Shown here one piece after another: positions 52,269-64,000 of a stretch of DNA of 64,000 bases. Under the pieces are notes generated by a model. It was not told the DNA's origin, searched no databases, and saw only the letters and a program-made list of their open reading frames with translations. The position numbers and the translations under genes are program-made. The stretch is from Kitasatospora sp052076145. Lineage in GTDB: Bacteria > Actinomycetota > Actinomycetes > Streptomycetales > Streptomycetaceae. The stretch lies in NCBI RefSeq assembly GCF_052076145.1, contig NZ_CP197246.1:2294001-2358000 (forward strand), given 5' to 3'. Every line of letters begins with the position of its first letter. Position 1 is the stretch's first letter.

Positions 52269-54097
52269 CCACCACGCTGGAACCACCCGCCGAGACCGAG
52301 GAGCTGCCGCCGCAGGCCGCCACCGAGGACGAGGACATCCCCGTACCCCCCGGCTCCGCCCGCCGCCTGCTCGGCGAGCTGCTCGGCCCGCACCGGCGGC
52401 GGATCTCGATCGCCATGCTGGCGATCCTGCTCCAGCAGGCCGCCCAGCAGTCCGGCCCGCTGCTGGTCGCCATCGCCATGGACCAGGGCATCCCGGCACT
52501 GCGCGAGCACCGCGCGGGCCCGCTGGTCGCGGTGATCGGCGCCTACCTGGCCTGCGCGGCACTGAGCACCGTCCTGCAGCGGTCCTTCATCCGGCTCAGC
52601 GGCCGGATCAACCAGGACATCCTGCTGACCCTGCGCGGCCGGATCTTCCGGCACGCCCAGCGGCTCAGCCTGGACTTCCACGAGCGCTACACCTCGGGCC
52701 GGATCATCTCCCGCGCGACCAGCGACGTGGACGCCCTGCGCGAGCTGCTCAACGAGGGCCTCCAGGAGATCCTGACGGTCTGCCTGTCGGTCTGTTACAT
52801 CAGCGTCGTGCTGCTGGTGATGGACTGGCGGCTCGGGCTGGCCGCGCTGGTCTCGTTCCTGCCGATGTACCTGATCATCCGGTCGTTCCGGCGCCGCTCG
52901 CTGAAGGTCTACCGGCGCTCCCGGACGGCCGTCGCCTCGGTGATCGTCCGCTTCACCGAGACCATGAACGGCATCCGGCCGGTCCAGGCCTTCCGCCGCG
53001 AGGCCGCCAACGAGGCCGCCTTCGACACCGCCAACCGGTCCTCCGCCACGGCCACCGCCGACGGCCTGCTGGAGATGGCCCGGTACGTGTTCCTCTCCCG
53101 GGCCGCCGCCAACGTCTGGATCGCCGGCGTGGTCGTCCTCGGCGCCGTGCTGGTCATCGAGGGCGGCATGGCGCTCGGCGTGATGACCGCCTTCGTGCTC
53201 TACCTGCGCCGCCTGTACGACCCGATCGACCACCTGGCGATGTTCCTGAACAGCTACCAGTCGGCCGCCGCCGCCCTGGAGAAGATCGCCGGGCTGATGG
53301 CCCACGAGCCGACCGTCGGCGAGCCCGAGCGGCCCGCCGAGCTGCCCGCCGCCACCGGCCAGGGCCGCGAGGTCTCCTTCGAGGGCGTCCGCTTCGCCTA
53401 CCGGACGGGCAAGGAGGTGCTGCCCACCTTCGACCTGCGGCTCCCCGCCGGGCGCACCACCGCCGTGGTGGGCGCCACCGGCGCGGGCAAGTCGACGCTG
53501 GCCAAGCTGCTCGCCCGCTTCTACGACCCGACCAGCGGGCGCATCCTGCTGGACGGCGTCGACCTGCGGGAGCTCTCCGGCGCCGAGCTGCGGCGCGGCG
53601 TGGTGATGGTCACCCAGGAGTCCTTCCTGTTCTCCGGCACCGTCGCGGAGAACATCGGCGTCGGCCGCCCCGACGCCACCCGGGCCGAGATCGAGCAGGC
53701 CGCCCGCGAGATCGGCGCGTACGAGTTCATCGCCGCCCTGCCGGACGGCTTCGACACCGACGTCCGCAAGCGCGGCGGCCGGATCTCGGCCGGCCAGCGC
53801 CAGCTGGTCGCCTTCGCCCGCGCCCTGCTCGCCGACCCGGCCGTCCTGATCCTCGACGAGGCGACGTCCTCCCTGGACGTCCCCGGCGAGCAGGCCGTGC
53901 AGCACGCCATGCAGACCGTCCTGGCCGGACGGACGGCAGTGATCATCGCCCACCGCCTCTCCACCGTCGAGATCGCCGACCGCGTCCTCGTCATGGACCA
54001 GGGCCGCATCGTCGAGGACGGCACCCCCGCCGCACTCATCTCCGGCGAGGGCCACTTCGCGGGCCTCCACCAGGCCTGGCGCGACAGCCTGGTCTGA
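52265..54097 (+). CDS. ABC exporter half-transporter, catalytic partner
   Basis: A 610-residue second half of the heterodimer. An acidic N-terminal tail (ETEELPPQAATEDEDIPVPP) precedes six transmembrane helices and an ATPase domain: Walker A VVGATGAGKSTLAKLLARF, Walker B VLILDEATSSLDV with the catalytic Glu, and H-loop IIAHRLSTV. Its signature is RISAGQRQL instead of LSGGQ. The normal Walker B here pairs with the normal signature of the partner, and the two defects fall together in the other site. That leaves one active and one degenerate ATP site, as known for heterodimeric exporters. The ATGA overlap with the previous gene gives coupled translation. Confidence 0.93.
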   Translation: MTTTLEPPAETEELPPQAATEDEDIPVPPGSARRLLGELLGPHRRRISIAMLAILLQQAAQQSGPLLVAIAMDQGIPALREHRAGPLVAVIGAYLACAALSTVLQRSFIRLSGRINQDILLTLRGRIFRHAQRLSLDFHERYTSGRIISRATSDVDALRELLNEGLQEILTVCLSVCYISVVLLVMDWRLGLAALVSFLPMYLIIRSFRRRSLKVYRRSRTAVASVIVRFTETMNGIRPVQAFRREAANEAAFDTANRSSATATADGLLEMARYVFLSRAAANVWIAGVVVLGAVLVIEGGMALGVMTAFVLYLRRLYDPIDHLAMFLNSYQSAAAALEKIAGLMAHEPTVGEPERPAELPAATGQGREVSFEGVRFAYRTGKEVLPTFDLRLPAGRTTAVVGATGAGKSTLAKLLARFYDPTSGRILLDGVDLRELSGAELRRGVVMVTQESFLFSGTVAENIGVGRPDATRAEIEQAAREIGAYEFIAALPDGFDTDVRKRGGRISAGQRQLVAFARALLADPAVLILDEATSSLDVPGEQAVQHAMQTVLAGRTAVIIAHRLSTVEIADRVLVMDQGRIVEDGTPAALISGEGHFAGLHQAWRDSLV

Positions 54098-54111
54098 CGT
54101 GACCGGCCGGC

Positions 54112-54147
54112 CCAGCGGGGGCGCGCGCAACCGCGCGCCCCCGCTGG
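54112..54147. terminator. Bidirectional hairpin between ABC exporter and glgP
   Basis: A 16-bp perfect stem, CCAGCGGGGGCGCGCG and its complement with a CAAC loop, occupies the 63-bp gap between the convergent exporter and phosphorylase genes. There is no U-tract, but the stem is very stable. Confidence 0.75.
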
Positions 54148-54160
54148 CTACCGTGGGCGG

Positions 54161-56860
54161 CTAGCGCAGCAGCCCTGCGTCCATCCCGCCGGACTCCGCC
54201 GGCAGCGCGACGAGCCCGAGCTCCGCCGGGGACGCCAGCAGGTGGTGCGTCGGCAGCACCCGGACGGTGTACCCGAACGGCCCGGTGCGCGAGAGCTCGA
54301 GCGAGCCCTCGTAGCGGTGCCTGCTGTCGAGATCGGGCCCGCCGACGGGCTTGAGCGCCAGCGCCACCGCGTCGGAGAGCCGGTCCGTCTCGTCGACCCG
54401 GCCGGAGACGACCTGGACCTCGACGTCCGAGGGTTCCAGCGCCCCGAGCGAGACCGAGACCCGCAGCGTCAGCGTGCTGCCCAGCTCCTGGGCCTCCAGC
54501 GAGCCCTCGGCCTCGACGTGCTCGACCCGGACGGCGGGCCAGGCCTGCCGGACCTTGGCCTTCCACTCGGCCAGTGCACGGGCCCCGACCACTCCCCCGG
54601 CGGGGCAGGCCGCGACCAGCTCCCGCTGGGCGGTGGCCGCCGGGGCGTACAGCCGCTCCACGTACTCCCGGACCATGCGTCCGGCCAGCACCTTGGGGCC
54701 GAGGGTGACGAGGGTGTGCCGGACCATCGCGATCCAGCGGTGCGGCAGCCCGTCCGAGGCCCGGTCGTAGAACCGGGCCGCGACCTGGTGCTCGATCAGG
54801 TCGTAGAGCGCGGCGGATTCGATGTCGTCCCGCCGGACGGCCTCGCTGCTCTCCGGGTCCATCGTGGAGCCGACGCCGTCGGCGGTCGGGATGGCCCAAC
54901 CGTTCTGGCCGTCGTACCACTCGTCCCACCAGCCGTCGAGGACGGAGAGGTTGAGGCACCCGTTCAGGGCGGCCTTCATGCCGGACGTGCCGCACGCCTC
55001 CAACGGGCGCAGCGGGTTGTTCAGCCAGACGTCGCAGCCGGGGTAGAGATGCTGGGCCATGGCCATGTCGTAGTCGGGCAGGAAGACGATCCGGTGCCGG
55101 ACGGCGGGGTCGTCGGCGAAGGCGACCAGCTGCTGGATGAGCCGCTTGCCGCCGTCGTCGGCCGGGTGGGCCTTGCCCGCGACGACGATCTGGATCGGGT
55201 TGGTCGGGTGCAGCAGCAGGGCCCGCAGCCGGTCGGGGTCACGCAGCATCAGGGTGAGCCGCTTGTACGAGGGGACGCGCCGGGCGAAGCCGATGGTGAG
55301 CACGTCCGGGTCGAGGACGGAGCCGACCCAGCCGAGTTCGGCGTCGCCCGCGCCGCGCTGGCGCCAGGATTCGCGCAGCCGCCGCCGGGCCTCGTCGACG
55401 AGCTGGGAGCGCAGGCTGCGGCGGAGCTCCCAGATCTCGCCGTTGGCGATCTTCTCCAGGCCGGTCCAGCGCTTGGCCTCGCCGGTCATCATGGCGTTCT
55501 CGGCGCGTTCGAGGCCGAGTTCGGCGGCGCCGAGCCGGACGACCGCCGGGTCGATCCAGGTCGGGGCGTGGACGCCGTTGGTGACGGAGGTGATGGGCAC
55601 CTCGGCGGCGTCGAAGCCCGGCCAGAGGCCGCTGAACATGCCCCGGCTGACCTCCCCGTGCAGGGTGGAGACGCCGTTGGCGCGCTGGGCCAGGCGCAGG
55701 CCCATCGCGGCCATGTTGAAGAGCTTCGGGTCGCCGCCGAGCCAGTTCTCGGCGCCGAGCGCGAGCACCTGGTCGGCGGGGACGCCGGGTAGGGCGGCGT
55801 CGCCGCTGAAGTGCCGGGCGACGAGCTCGCGGTCGAAGCGGTCGATCCCGGCGGGGACGGGGGTGTGGGTGGTGAACAGCGTCCCGGCCCGGACGGCCTC
55901 CAGGGCGGCGCCGAAAGCCAGACGGTCCGAGGGGAGGGCGCCCGGCCCGTCGGCGACGAGCTCGCGGATCCGCTCGACGCCGAGGAAGCCGGCGTGGCCC
56001 TCGTTGGTGTGGAAGACCTCGGGTGCGGCGTGGCCGGTGAGCCGGCAGTAGGTGCGCACCGCGCGGACGCCGCCGATGCCGAGCAGCATCTCCTGGAGCA
56101 GCCGGTGCTCGCTGCCGCCGCCGTAGAGGCGGTCGGTGACGTTGCGGTCGGCGGCGGTGTTTGCCTCGATGTCGGAGTCGAGCAGCAGCAGCGGTACCCG
56201 CCCGACCTGGGCCTTCCAGACGTGGGCGGCGAGGGTGCGGCCGCCCGGGAGGGCGAGGTCGACCCGGCAGGGGGTGGAGTCGTTCTCCCGGAGCAGGCTG
56301 ACGGCCAGTTCGTCGGGGTCGAGCAGGGGGTAGCGCTCCTGCTGCCAGCCGTCGCGGGAGAGCGACTGGCGGAAGTAGCCGTGCCGGTAGAAGAGCCCGA
56401 CGCCGATGATCGGTACGCCGAGGTCGCTGGCGGCCTTGAGGTGGTCCCCGGCGAGGATGCCGAGGCCGCCGGAGTACTGGGGCAGCGCGGCGGCGATGCC
56501 GTACTCGGGGGAGAAGTAGGCGATGGCGGCGGGCAGGGGGCTGCTGCCGTCACCGGGTGGGAGCGCTGTCTGGTACCAGCGCGGTCCGGTCAGGTAGTCG
56601 CGCAGGTCGTCGGAGAGATCGCCCAGTCTGCGGAGGAAGCGGCGGTCGGCGGCCAGGGCCGCCAGTCTTCCCGCCGGTACCTCGCCGAGCAGCCGCACCG
56701 GGTCCTCCCCGACCGCGGCCCACACCTCGGGGTCGACGGAGCGGAACAGCTCCCTCGTCTCGGGGTGCCAGGACCAGCGGAGATTCAGGGCGAGCTCGTG
56801 CAACGGCTGGAGTTGTTCGGGCAGGACGGTGCGCACGGTGAATCTGCGGATTGCCTTCAC
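54161..56860 (-). CDS. glgP: Alpha-glucan phosphorylase
   Basis: An 899-residue PLP-dependent phosphorylase that releases glucose-1-phosphate from glycogen. It is of the actinobacterial/archaeal type with a DUF3417-like N-terminus (LPEQLQPLHELALNLRWSWHPETRELF). Motifs: AYFSPEYGIAAALPQYSGGLGILAGDHLKAASDLG, VFHTNEGHAGFLGVERIREL, IQIVVAGKAHPAD, and EACGTSGMKAALNGCLNLSVLDGWW, which includes the PLP lysine. The start is GTG 56860 (MKAIRRFTVRT), seven bases after a TAGGCT -10 element, so a leaderless mRNA is likely; the frame continues to 56884 without support. It is divergent from glgE. Confidence 0.94.
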   Translation of the reverse strand: MKAIRRFTVRTVLPEQLQPLHELALNLRWSWHPETRELFRSVDPEVWAAVGEDPVRLLGEVPAGRLAALAADRRFLRRLGDLSDDLRDYLTGPRWYQTALPPGDGSSPLPAAIAYFSPEYGIAAALPQYSGGLGILAGDHLKAASDLGVPIIGVGLFYRHGYFRQSLSRDGWQQERYPLLDPDELAVSLLRENDSTPCRVDLALPGGRTLAAHVWKAQVGRVPLLLLDSDIEANTAADRNVTDRLYGGGSEHRLLQEMLLGIGGVRAVRTYCRLTGHAAPEVFHTNEGHAGFLGVERIRELVADGPGALPSDRLAFGAALEAVRAGTLFTTHTPVPAGIDRFDRELVARHFSGDAALPGVPADQVLALGAENWLGGDPKLFNMAAMGLRLAQRANGVSTLHGEVSRGMFSGLWPGFDAAEVPITSVTNGVHAPTWIDPAVVRLGAAELGLERAENAMMTGEAKRWTGLEKIANGEIWELRRSLRSQLVDEARRRLRESWRQRGAGDAELGWVGSVLDPDVLTIGFARRVPSYKRLTLMLRDPDRLRALLLHPTNPIQIVVAGKAHPADDGGKRLIQQLVAFADDPAVRHRIVFLPDYDMAMAQHLYPGCDVWLNNPLRPLEACGTSGMKAALNGCLNLSVLDGWWDEWYDGQNGWAIPTADGVGSTMDPESSEAVRRDDIESAALYDLIEHQVAARFYDRASDGLPHRWIAMVRHTLVTLGPKVLAGRMVREYVERLYAPAATAQRELVAACPAGGVVGARALAEWKAKVRQAWPAVRVEHVEAEGSLEAQELGSTLTLRVSVSLGALEPSDVEVQVVSGRVDETDRLSDAVALALKPVGGPDLDSRHRYEGSLELSRTGPFGYTVRVLPTHHLLASPAELGLVALPAESGGMDAGLLR

Positions 56861-56867
56861 GGCGTGC

Positions 56868-56873
56868 AGCCTA
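56868..56873 (-). promoter_or_regulatory. -10 element of a leaderless glgP promoter
   Basis: On the minus strand TAGGCT lies seven bases before the GTG start of glgP, with no ribosome site between. A TTGAC sequence further upstream is spaced too far to be a standard -35. Confidence 0.5.
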
Positions 56874-57506
56874 GACCCGGCCACCGGCGTGATGGGGCGT
56901 CAACTCTGCTCCGGTGCACCCGTTCGGGCCATTGATGAGATCACAGTCGGCGCACTTCAGGGCGCACGGGGCGCGAAGGGGCGCATTCCCCGGCAAACAC
57001 GCGCTCCCGGCGTGTGAACAGCCCGGGACATCCACATTTCCACTGGCCGATATGCCCCCGGACACCGTCCGAAATCACGCGCTTACTGTCCCGTAGGTCT
57101 TGCCGGTGATGCGAGGATGCACAAAGGTCGTTGGAGCTGTGGGGAGTGCGATCCGGATGGTGCCCCCCACCGCCCCGCGCCCGGATTCCTCTTCACCTCG
57201 ACGCACCCTCATTTCCTAGGCCCCTTTAGCCCATTCGGCCACAGCGGTGCCCGTCAGGCGTGTCCTCATCCCTCGACCGATCGTTTTCGAGTGGGTTGGG
57301 TCACTCCGGGGCGCACCCCGAGAGCCGCGCGCCGGGACGCGCGCGAACTCCCGGGGTCCTGGGCCGGATGCGGGCCGGTGGCCGGGCGCGGCGGCGGGGA
57401 CAGGCTTCCGGTCGCACGTCCTCTCTCACCCAGCAGTCCTCCCGGTACTCCCCTGGCCCCGCACCGGCCGGCGGGAGCTGCCGCCGATCTCGGGCAGGAG
57501 TTTGGC
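56874..57506. other. Intergenic region between glgP and glgE
   Basis: About 630 bp between divergent genes. The plus-strand frame of glgE is open here, but no start codon with a ribosome site or family-like protein is seen, and codon bias fades, so I regard it as regulatory DNA holding the glgE promoter. No strong hairpins or repeats were found. Confidence 0.5.
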
Positions 57507-61432
<3,926 letters not shown>

Positions 61433-61486
61433 CACTCCATGCAACAACGATCAATGCAGTAACGATCCATCAGGGTCGGCACCTCC

Positions 61487-61520
61487 CCGGGGGCGCGAGA
61501 GCCAAGGCTCGCGCCCCCGG
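61487..61520 (+). terminator. Hairpin between treS and the maltokinase gene
   Basis: A 13-bp perfect stem (CCGGGGGCGCGAG / CTCGCGCCCCCGG, 8-nt loop) lies in the 257-bp treS-maltokinase gap, which otherwise shows no gene. It suggests that the kinase gene is at least partly transcribed separately from glgE-treS. Confidence 0.6.
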
Positions 61521-61689
61521 AGCTCTCTGCACCACCGCGTACGGAGAACAGCCCAACGGCCACCCACACTATGGCGTGACACCCGAGCCCGGCTCGCGTG
61601 CCGTCGCCGCCGCGCCGCCGAAATCCGGAAGACTGACGGACCCGGCCAGACCCGTCGGGCAGTCGGCCCGCTTCCGGGGAAAGGGAGTC

Positions 61690-63165
61690 ATGTCCGAAAC
61701 CTCCCGTTCTCAAGCCCGTGTGCACCACGAGACCGCCGACGGCGCCCCCGCGCCCGTCGGCACTCGCGGCGCCGGGGTTCGGAGAACCGCCCCCGGGGTC
61801 AGCGAACTGGTGCAGGCCGCGCTGCCGCTGATCTCCGCCTGGCTGCCGAGCCAGCGCTGGTACGCCGGCAAGGGGCGCGCGATCACCGGCCTCACGCCGG
61901 TCCTGGCCACCCCGCTGCAGGTCGGCGACCCCGCCCTGCTGCACCTGCTGCTGCGGGTCGAGCACTCCGGCGGCAGCGACGTCTACCAGCTGCTCCTCGG
62001 CACCCGCTCCGGCCAGCCCACCGGCCTGCCGCCGAACACCGTGCTCGGGCGGCTCACCGGCGGCCCGTACGACGGCGCGGCGCTCTACGACGCGCTGCAC
62101 GACCCCGAGCTGACCGGCCGTCTGCTGGAGCACCTGGCCACCGGGGACCGCTTCGGCTCGCTCGCCTTCCGCCGCACCCCCGGCCCCGGCCTGCCCAGCA
62201 ACCTCCCCGGCCGCGCCTCCACCGCCGAGCAGAGCAACAGCTCGGTGATCTACGGCACCGCGTTCATCCTCAAGCTCTTCCGCCGCATCAGCCCCGGCAC
62301 CAACCCCGACCTGGAGCTCTCGCTCGCCCTCTCCCGGGCCGGGTCCACCCGCATCCCCCGGGTCGCCGCGTGGTTCGAGAGCCGTCTGGAGCGATCGGAA
62401 CCAGCCACTCTCGGCCTTCTCCAGCGCTACCTGCCGGACGCCGAGGACGGCTGGGAGATCGCCCTCGACCAGGTCGGCCGGCTCAAGGGCGACCCCTCGC
62501 CCGGCAACTTCGCCATCGAGGCGCACCGGCTCGGCCGGGCCACCGCCGAGGTGCACCGCGTACTGGCCCGCTCGATGCCCGTCGACCGCCTCGACCGCGC
62601 CCAACTCACCCTGCTCGCAGGCGCCATGGCCGACCGCCTGGACAGCGCGGTGACGGCCGTGCCCGGCCTGCTGCGCTACCGCAGCGCACTGCGCACCGCC
62701 TTCCGGGCACTGACGGCCGACCACCTGGAGGGCGTGCCCGTCCAGCGCATCCACGGCGACCTGCACCTCGGGCAGGCGATGCGCACCCCGCACGGCTGGG
62801 TGCTGCTCGACTTCGAGGGCGAGCCCGCCAAGCCGCTCGCCGAGCGCCGCCTCCCGCAGCCCGCCCTGCGGGACGTCGCCGCGATGCTGCGCTCCTTCGA
62901 CTACGCCGCCGCCCACCTGCTCGCCGGGGCCCCGCACAACCCCGAGCTGGCCCACCTCGCGGCGGCCTGGGCGGCCCGCAACCGCACGGCCTACTGCGCG
63001 GGCTACAGCGCCGGGGGCGGCGCCGACCCGGGCGCCTCACCGGAGCTGATGCGGGCGCTGGAGATCGACAAGGCGGTCTACGAGGTGGTCTACGAGGCCA
63101 GACACCGGCCCAGCTGGCTGCCCATCCCGCTGGCCGCCATCAACCGCCTGGCCCTCACCGTCTGA
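61690..63165 (+). CDS. mak: Maltokinase
   Basis: A 491-residue kinase of the Mak/Pep2 type that phosphorylates maltose to alpha-maltose-1-phosphate for GlgE. The N-terminal cap has WLPSQRWYAGKGRAI, diagnostic for maltokinases, and the kinase lobe has SNSSVIYGTAFILKLFRRISPGTNPDLEL (ATP-binding Lys), VQRIHGDLHLGQAMRTPHGW (catalytic loop) and VLLDFEGEPAKPLAERR (metal Asp). The first 35 residues are a variable, Arg/Ala-rich lead. ATG 61690 follows AAAGGGAG. In some actinobacteria it is fused to treS; here it is separate. glgB follows 33 bp downstream. Confidence 0.94.
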   Translation: MSETSRSQARVHHETADGAPAPVGTRGAGVRRTAPGVSELVQAALPLISAWLPSQRWYAGKGRAITGLTPVLATPLQVGDPALLHLLLRVEHSGGSDVYQLLLGTRSGQPTGLPPNTVLGRLTGGPYDGAALYDALHDPELTGRLLEHLATGDRFGSLAFRRTPGPGLPSNLPGRASTAEQSNSSVIYGTAFILKLFRRISPGTNPDLELSLALSRAGSTRIPRVAAWFESRLERSEPATLGLLQRYLPDAEDGWEIALDQVGRLKGDPSPGNFAIEAHRLGRATAEVHRVLARSMPVDRLDRAQLTLLAGAMADRLDSAVTAVPGLLRYRSALRTAFRALTADHLEGVPVQRIHGDLHLGQAMRTPHGWVLLDFEGEPAKPLAERRLPQPALRDVAAMLRSFDYAAAHLLAGAPHNPELAHLAAAWAARNRTAYCAGYSAGGGADPGASPELMRALEIDKAVYEVVYEARHRPSWLPIPLAAINRLALTV

Positions 63166-63198
63166 AGCCCCGCACCGACCCCGCAGGAGGATCCCGCC

Positions 63199-64000
63199 GT
63201 GCACAACTCCCGTTCGGCCGACCGCCCGACGCCCGCCGTGCCCGCCACCTTCCTCGCCGCGGGCTCACAGCCCGGCGGACGGGCCAAGGCCGGCGGCCAG
63301 GCACCCCAAGGCCGGTCGGGCGCGGCACGGCGGGCCTCCGGGCCCGCACCCCGGCGGGAGCCGGTGCAGGAGCACGAGCCGGAGCGCGCGCCGGGGGCGG
63401 CCGCTCCCGCGCACGCCGCCCTCCGGCTGCCGGAGGCACCGCTGCCCCCGGCCGAGGTCGAGTGGCTGCTCTCCGGCCGCCACCACGACCCGCACGCGCT
63501 GCTCGGCGCGCACCTGACCTCCGAGGGCGTCGCGATCCGGGTGCTCCGGCCCTTCGCCGAGCGGGTGGTGGTGGAGACCGAGCAGGGCCCGGTCGAGCTG
63601 ACGCACCTGCGCTCCGGGCTGTTCACCGGCCTGCTGGCGGGCCGCCACATCCCCGCGTACCGGCTCCGGGTGACGTACCCGGGCGGCGAGCCACTGCTCC
63701 AGGACGACGGCTACCGCGCCGCGCCGACGCTCGGCGAGCTGGATCTGCACCTGATCTCCGAGGGCCGGCACGAGCAGCTCTGGCAGGCCCTCGGCGCACA
63801 CGTCCGGCAGGTGGACGGCGTCAGCGGCACGGCCTTCGCGGTCTGGGCGCCGAACGCGGCAGGCGTCCGGCTGGTCGGCGGCTTCAACCACTGGGACGGC
63901 ACCGGCCACCCGATGCGCTCGCTCGGCTCCTCCGGCATCTGGGAGCTGTTCGTGCCGGGCCTCGCCGAGGGCGCCCAGTACAAGTACGAGGTGCACACCC
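63199..64000 (+). CDS. glgB: 1,4-alpha-glucan branching enzyme, N-terminal part
   Basis: The gene starts at GTG 63199 (MHNSRSADRPTPAVP) behind a strong GCAGGAGG and runs off the window after 267 codons. Residues 1-90 are a disordered Ala/Pro/Arg-rich extension. The GlgB N1 domain follows (PPAEVEWLLSGRHHDPHALLGAHL, then RVLRPFAERVVVE), and then the CBM48 domain (TAFAVWAPNAAGVRLVGGFNHWDGTGHPM, YKYEVHT). The catalytic GH13 barrel is outside the window. It introduces alpha-1,6 branches into the glucan extended by GlgE and closes the glgE-treS-mak-glgB set. Confidence 0.95.
   Translation, partial: MHNSRSADRPTPAVPATFLAAGSQPGGRAKAGGQAPQGRSGAARRASGPAPRREPVQEHEPERAPGAAAPAHAALRLPEAPLPPAEVEWLLSGRHHDPHALLGAHLTSEGVAIRVLRPFAERVVVETEQGPVELTHLRSGLFTGLLAGRHIPAYRLRVTYPGGEPLLQDDGYRAAPTLGELDLHLISEGRHEQLWQALGAHVRQVDGVSGTAFAVWAPNAAGVRLVGGFNHWDGTGHPMRSLGSSGIWELFVPGLAEGAQYKYEVHT

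Overview
This window is high-GC chromosomal DNA from an actinobacterium of the Streptomyces/Kitasatospora type. The evidence is the strong GC3 codon bias (which creates long antisense ORFs), many GTG/TTG and leaderless starts, GlgE-pathway glycogen genes, a 2-methylisoborneol operon, paired SseB-like genes and a glycine-riboswitch gcvT. From memory, the backbone order (cysteine desulfurase, opp transporter, SseB pair, gcvT/gcvH/glyA/sdaA, L,D-transpeptidases, glgX, GlgE locus) resembles the S. coelicolor core chromosome around SCO5440-SCO5490. I could not check this.

Layout. 1-4.0 kb: 3' part of a cysteine desulfurase, an IclR regulator, a TRIC-type membrane protein, a winged-helix protein and a methyltransferase. 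4.1-19.8 kb: six tandem paralogous genes on the minus strand for secreted proteins built from a signal peptide, usually a right-handed beta-helix, one or two PKD-like domains, and three C-terminal repeats of about 110-120 residues with an LDTR signature. Three of the six carry an almost identical 65-bp upstream block that looks like an ECF-sigma promoter, and two of the transcription units end at strong terminators. 19.9-26.1 kb: a complete oligopeptide ABC importer, transcribed leftward as oppC-oppA-oppB-oppD-oppF. 26.7-28.4 kb: two SseB-like genes separated by a large inverted repeat. 28.5-33.4 kb: tandem glycine riboswitch, gcvT, gcvH, glyA and sdaA, a glycine/serine catabolic set. 33.5-37.3 kb: a decayed accessory island with fragments of an IS256-type transposase, an XRE-like regulator, an RsbW-like ATPase and a Phd-like antitoxin, together with a four-gene cassette (small peptide, ATP-grasp ligase, PLP dehydratase/racemase, C39-like peptidase). 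In that cassette the ligase and the peptidase have lost internal segments. 37.3-44.2 kb: a histidine phosphatase, an RsbW-like ATPase and four tandem L,D-transpeptidase lipoproteins. 44.4-46.6 kb: glgX. 46.7-50.2 kb: an operon of a cyclic-nucleotide-domain encapsulin shell protein, 2-methylisoborneol synthase and geranyl diphosphate C-methyltransferase. 50.5-54.1 kb: a heterodimeric ABC exporter. 54.2-64 kb: glgP, facing glgE, treS, maltokinase and the start of glgB.

How the genes work together. The right-hand end is the trehalose-to-glycogen (GlgE) pathway: TreS makes maltose, maltokinase phosphorylates it, GlgE extends alpha-glucan, GlgB branches it, and GlgX and GlgP degrade it. The gcv/glyA/sdaA block handles glycine-serine flux under glycine riboswitch control; gcvP is not in the window. 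The encapsulin operon probably encloses the terpene cyclase that makes 2-methylisoborneol. The least explained parts are the six-gene secreted repeat-protein array with its shared promoter-like blocks, and the eroded peptide/ATP-grasp/PLP/C39 cassette.
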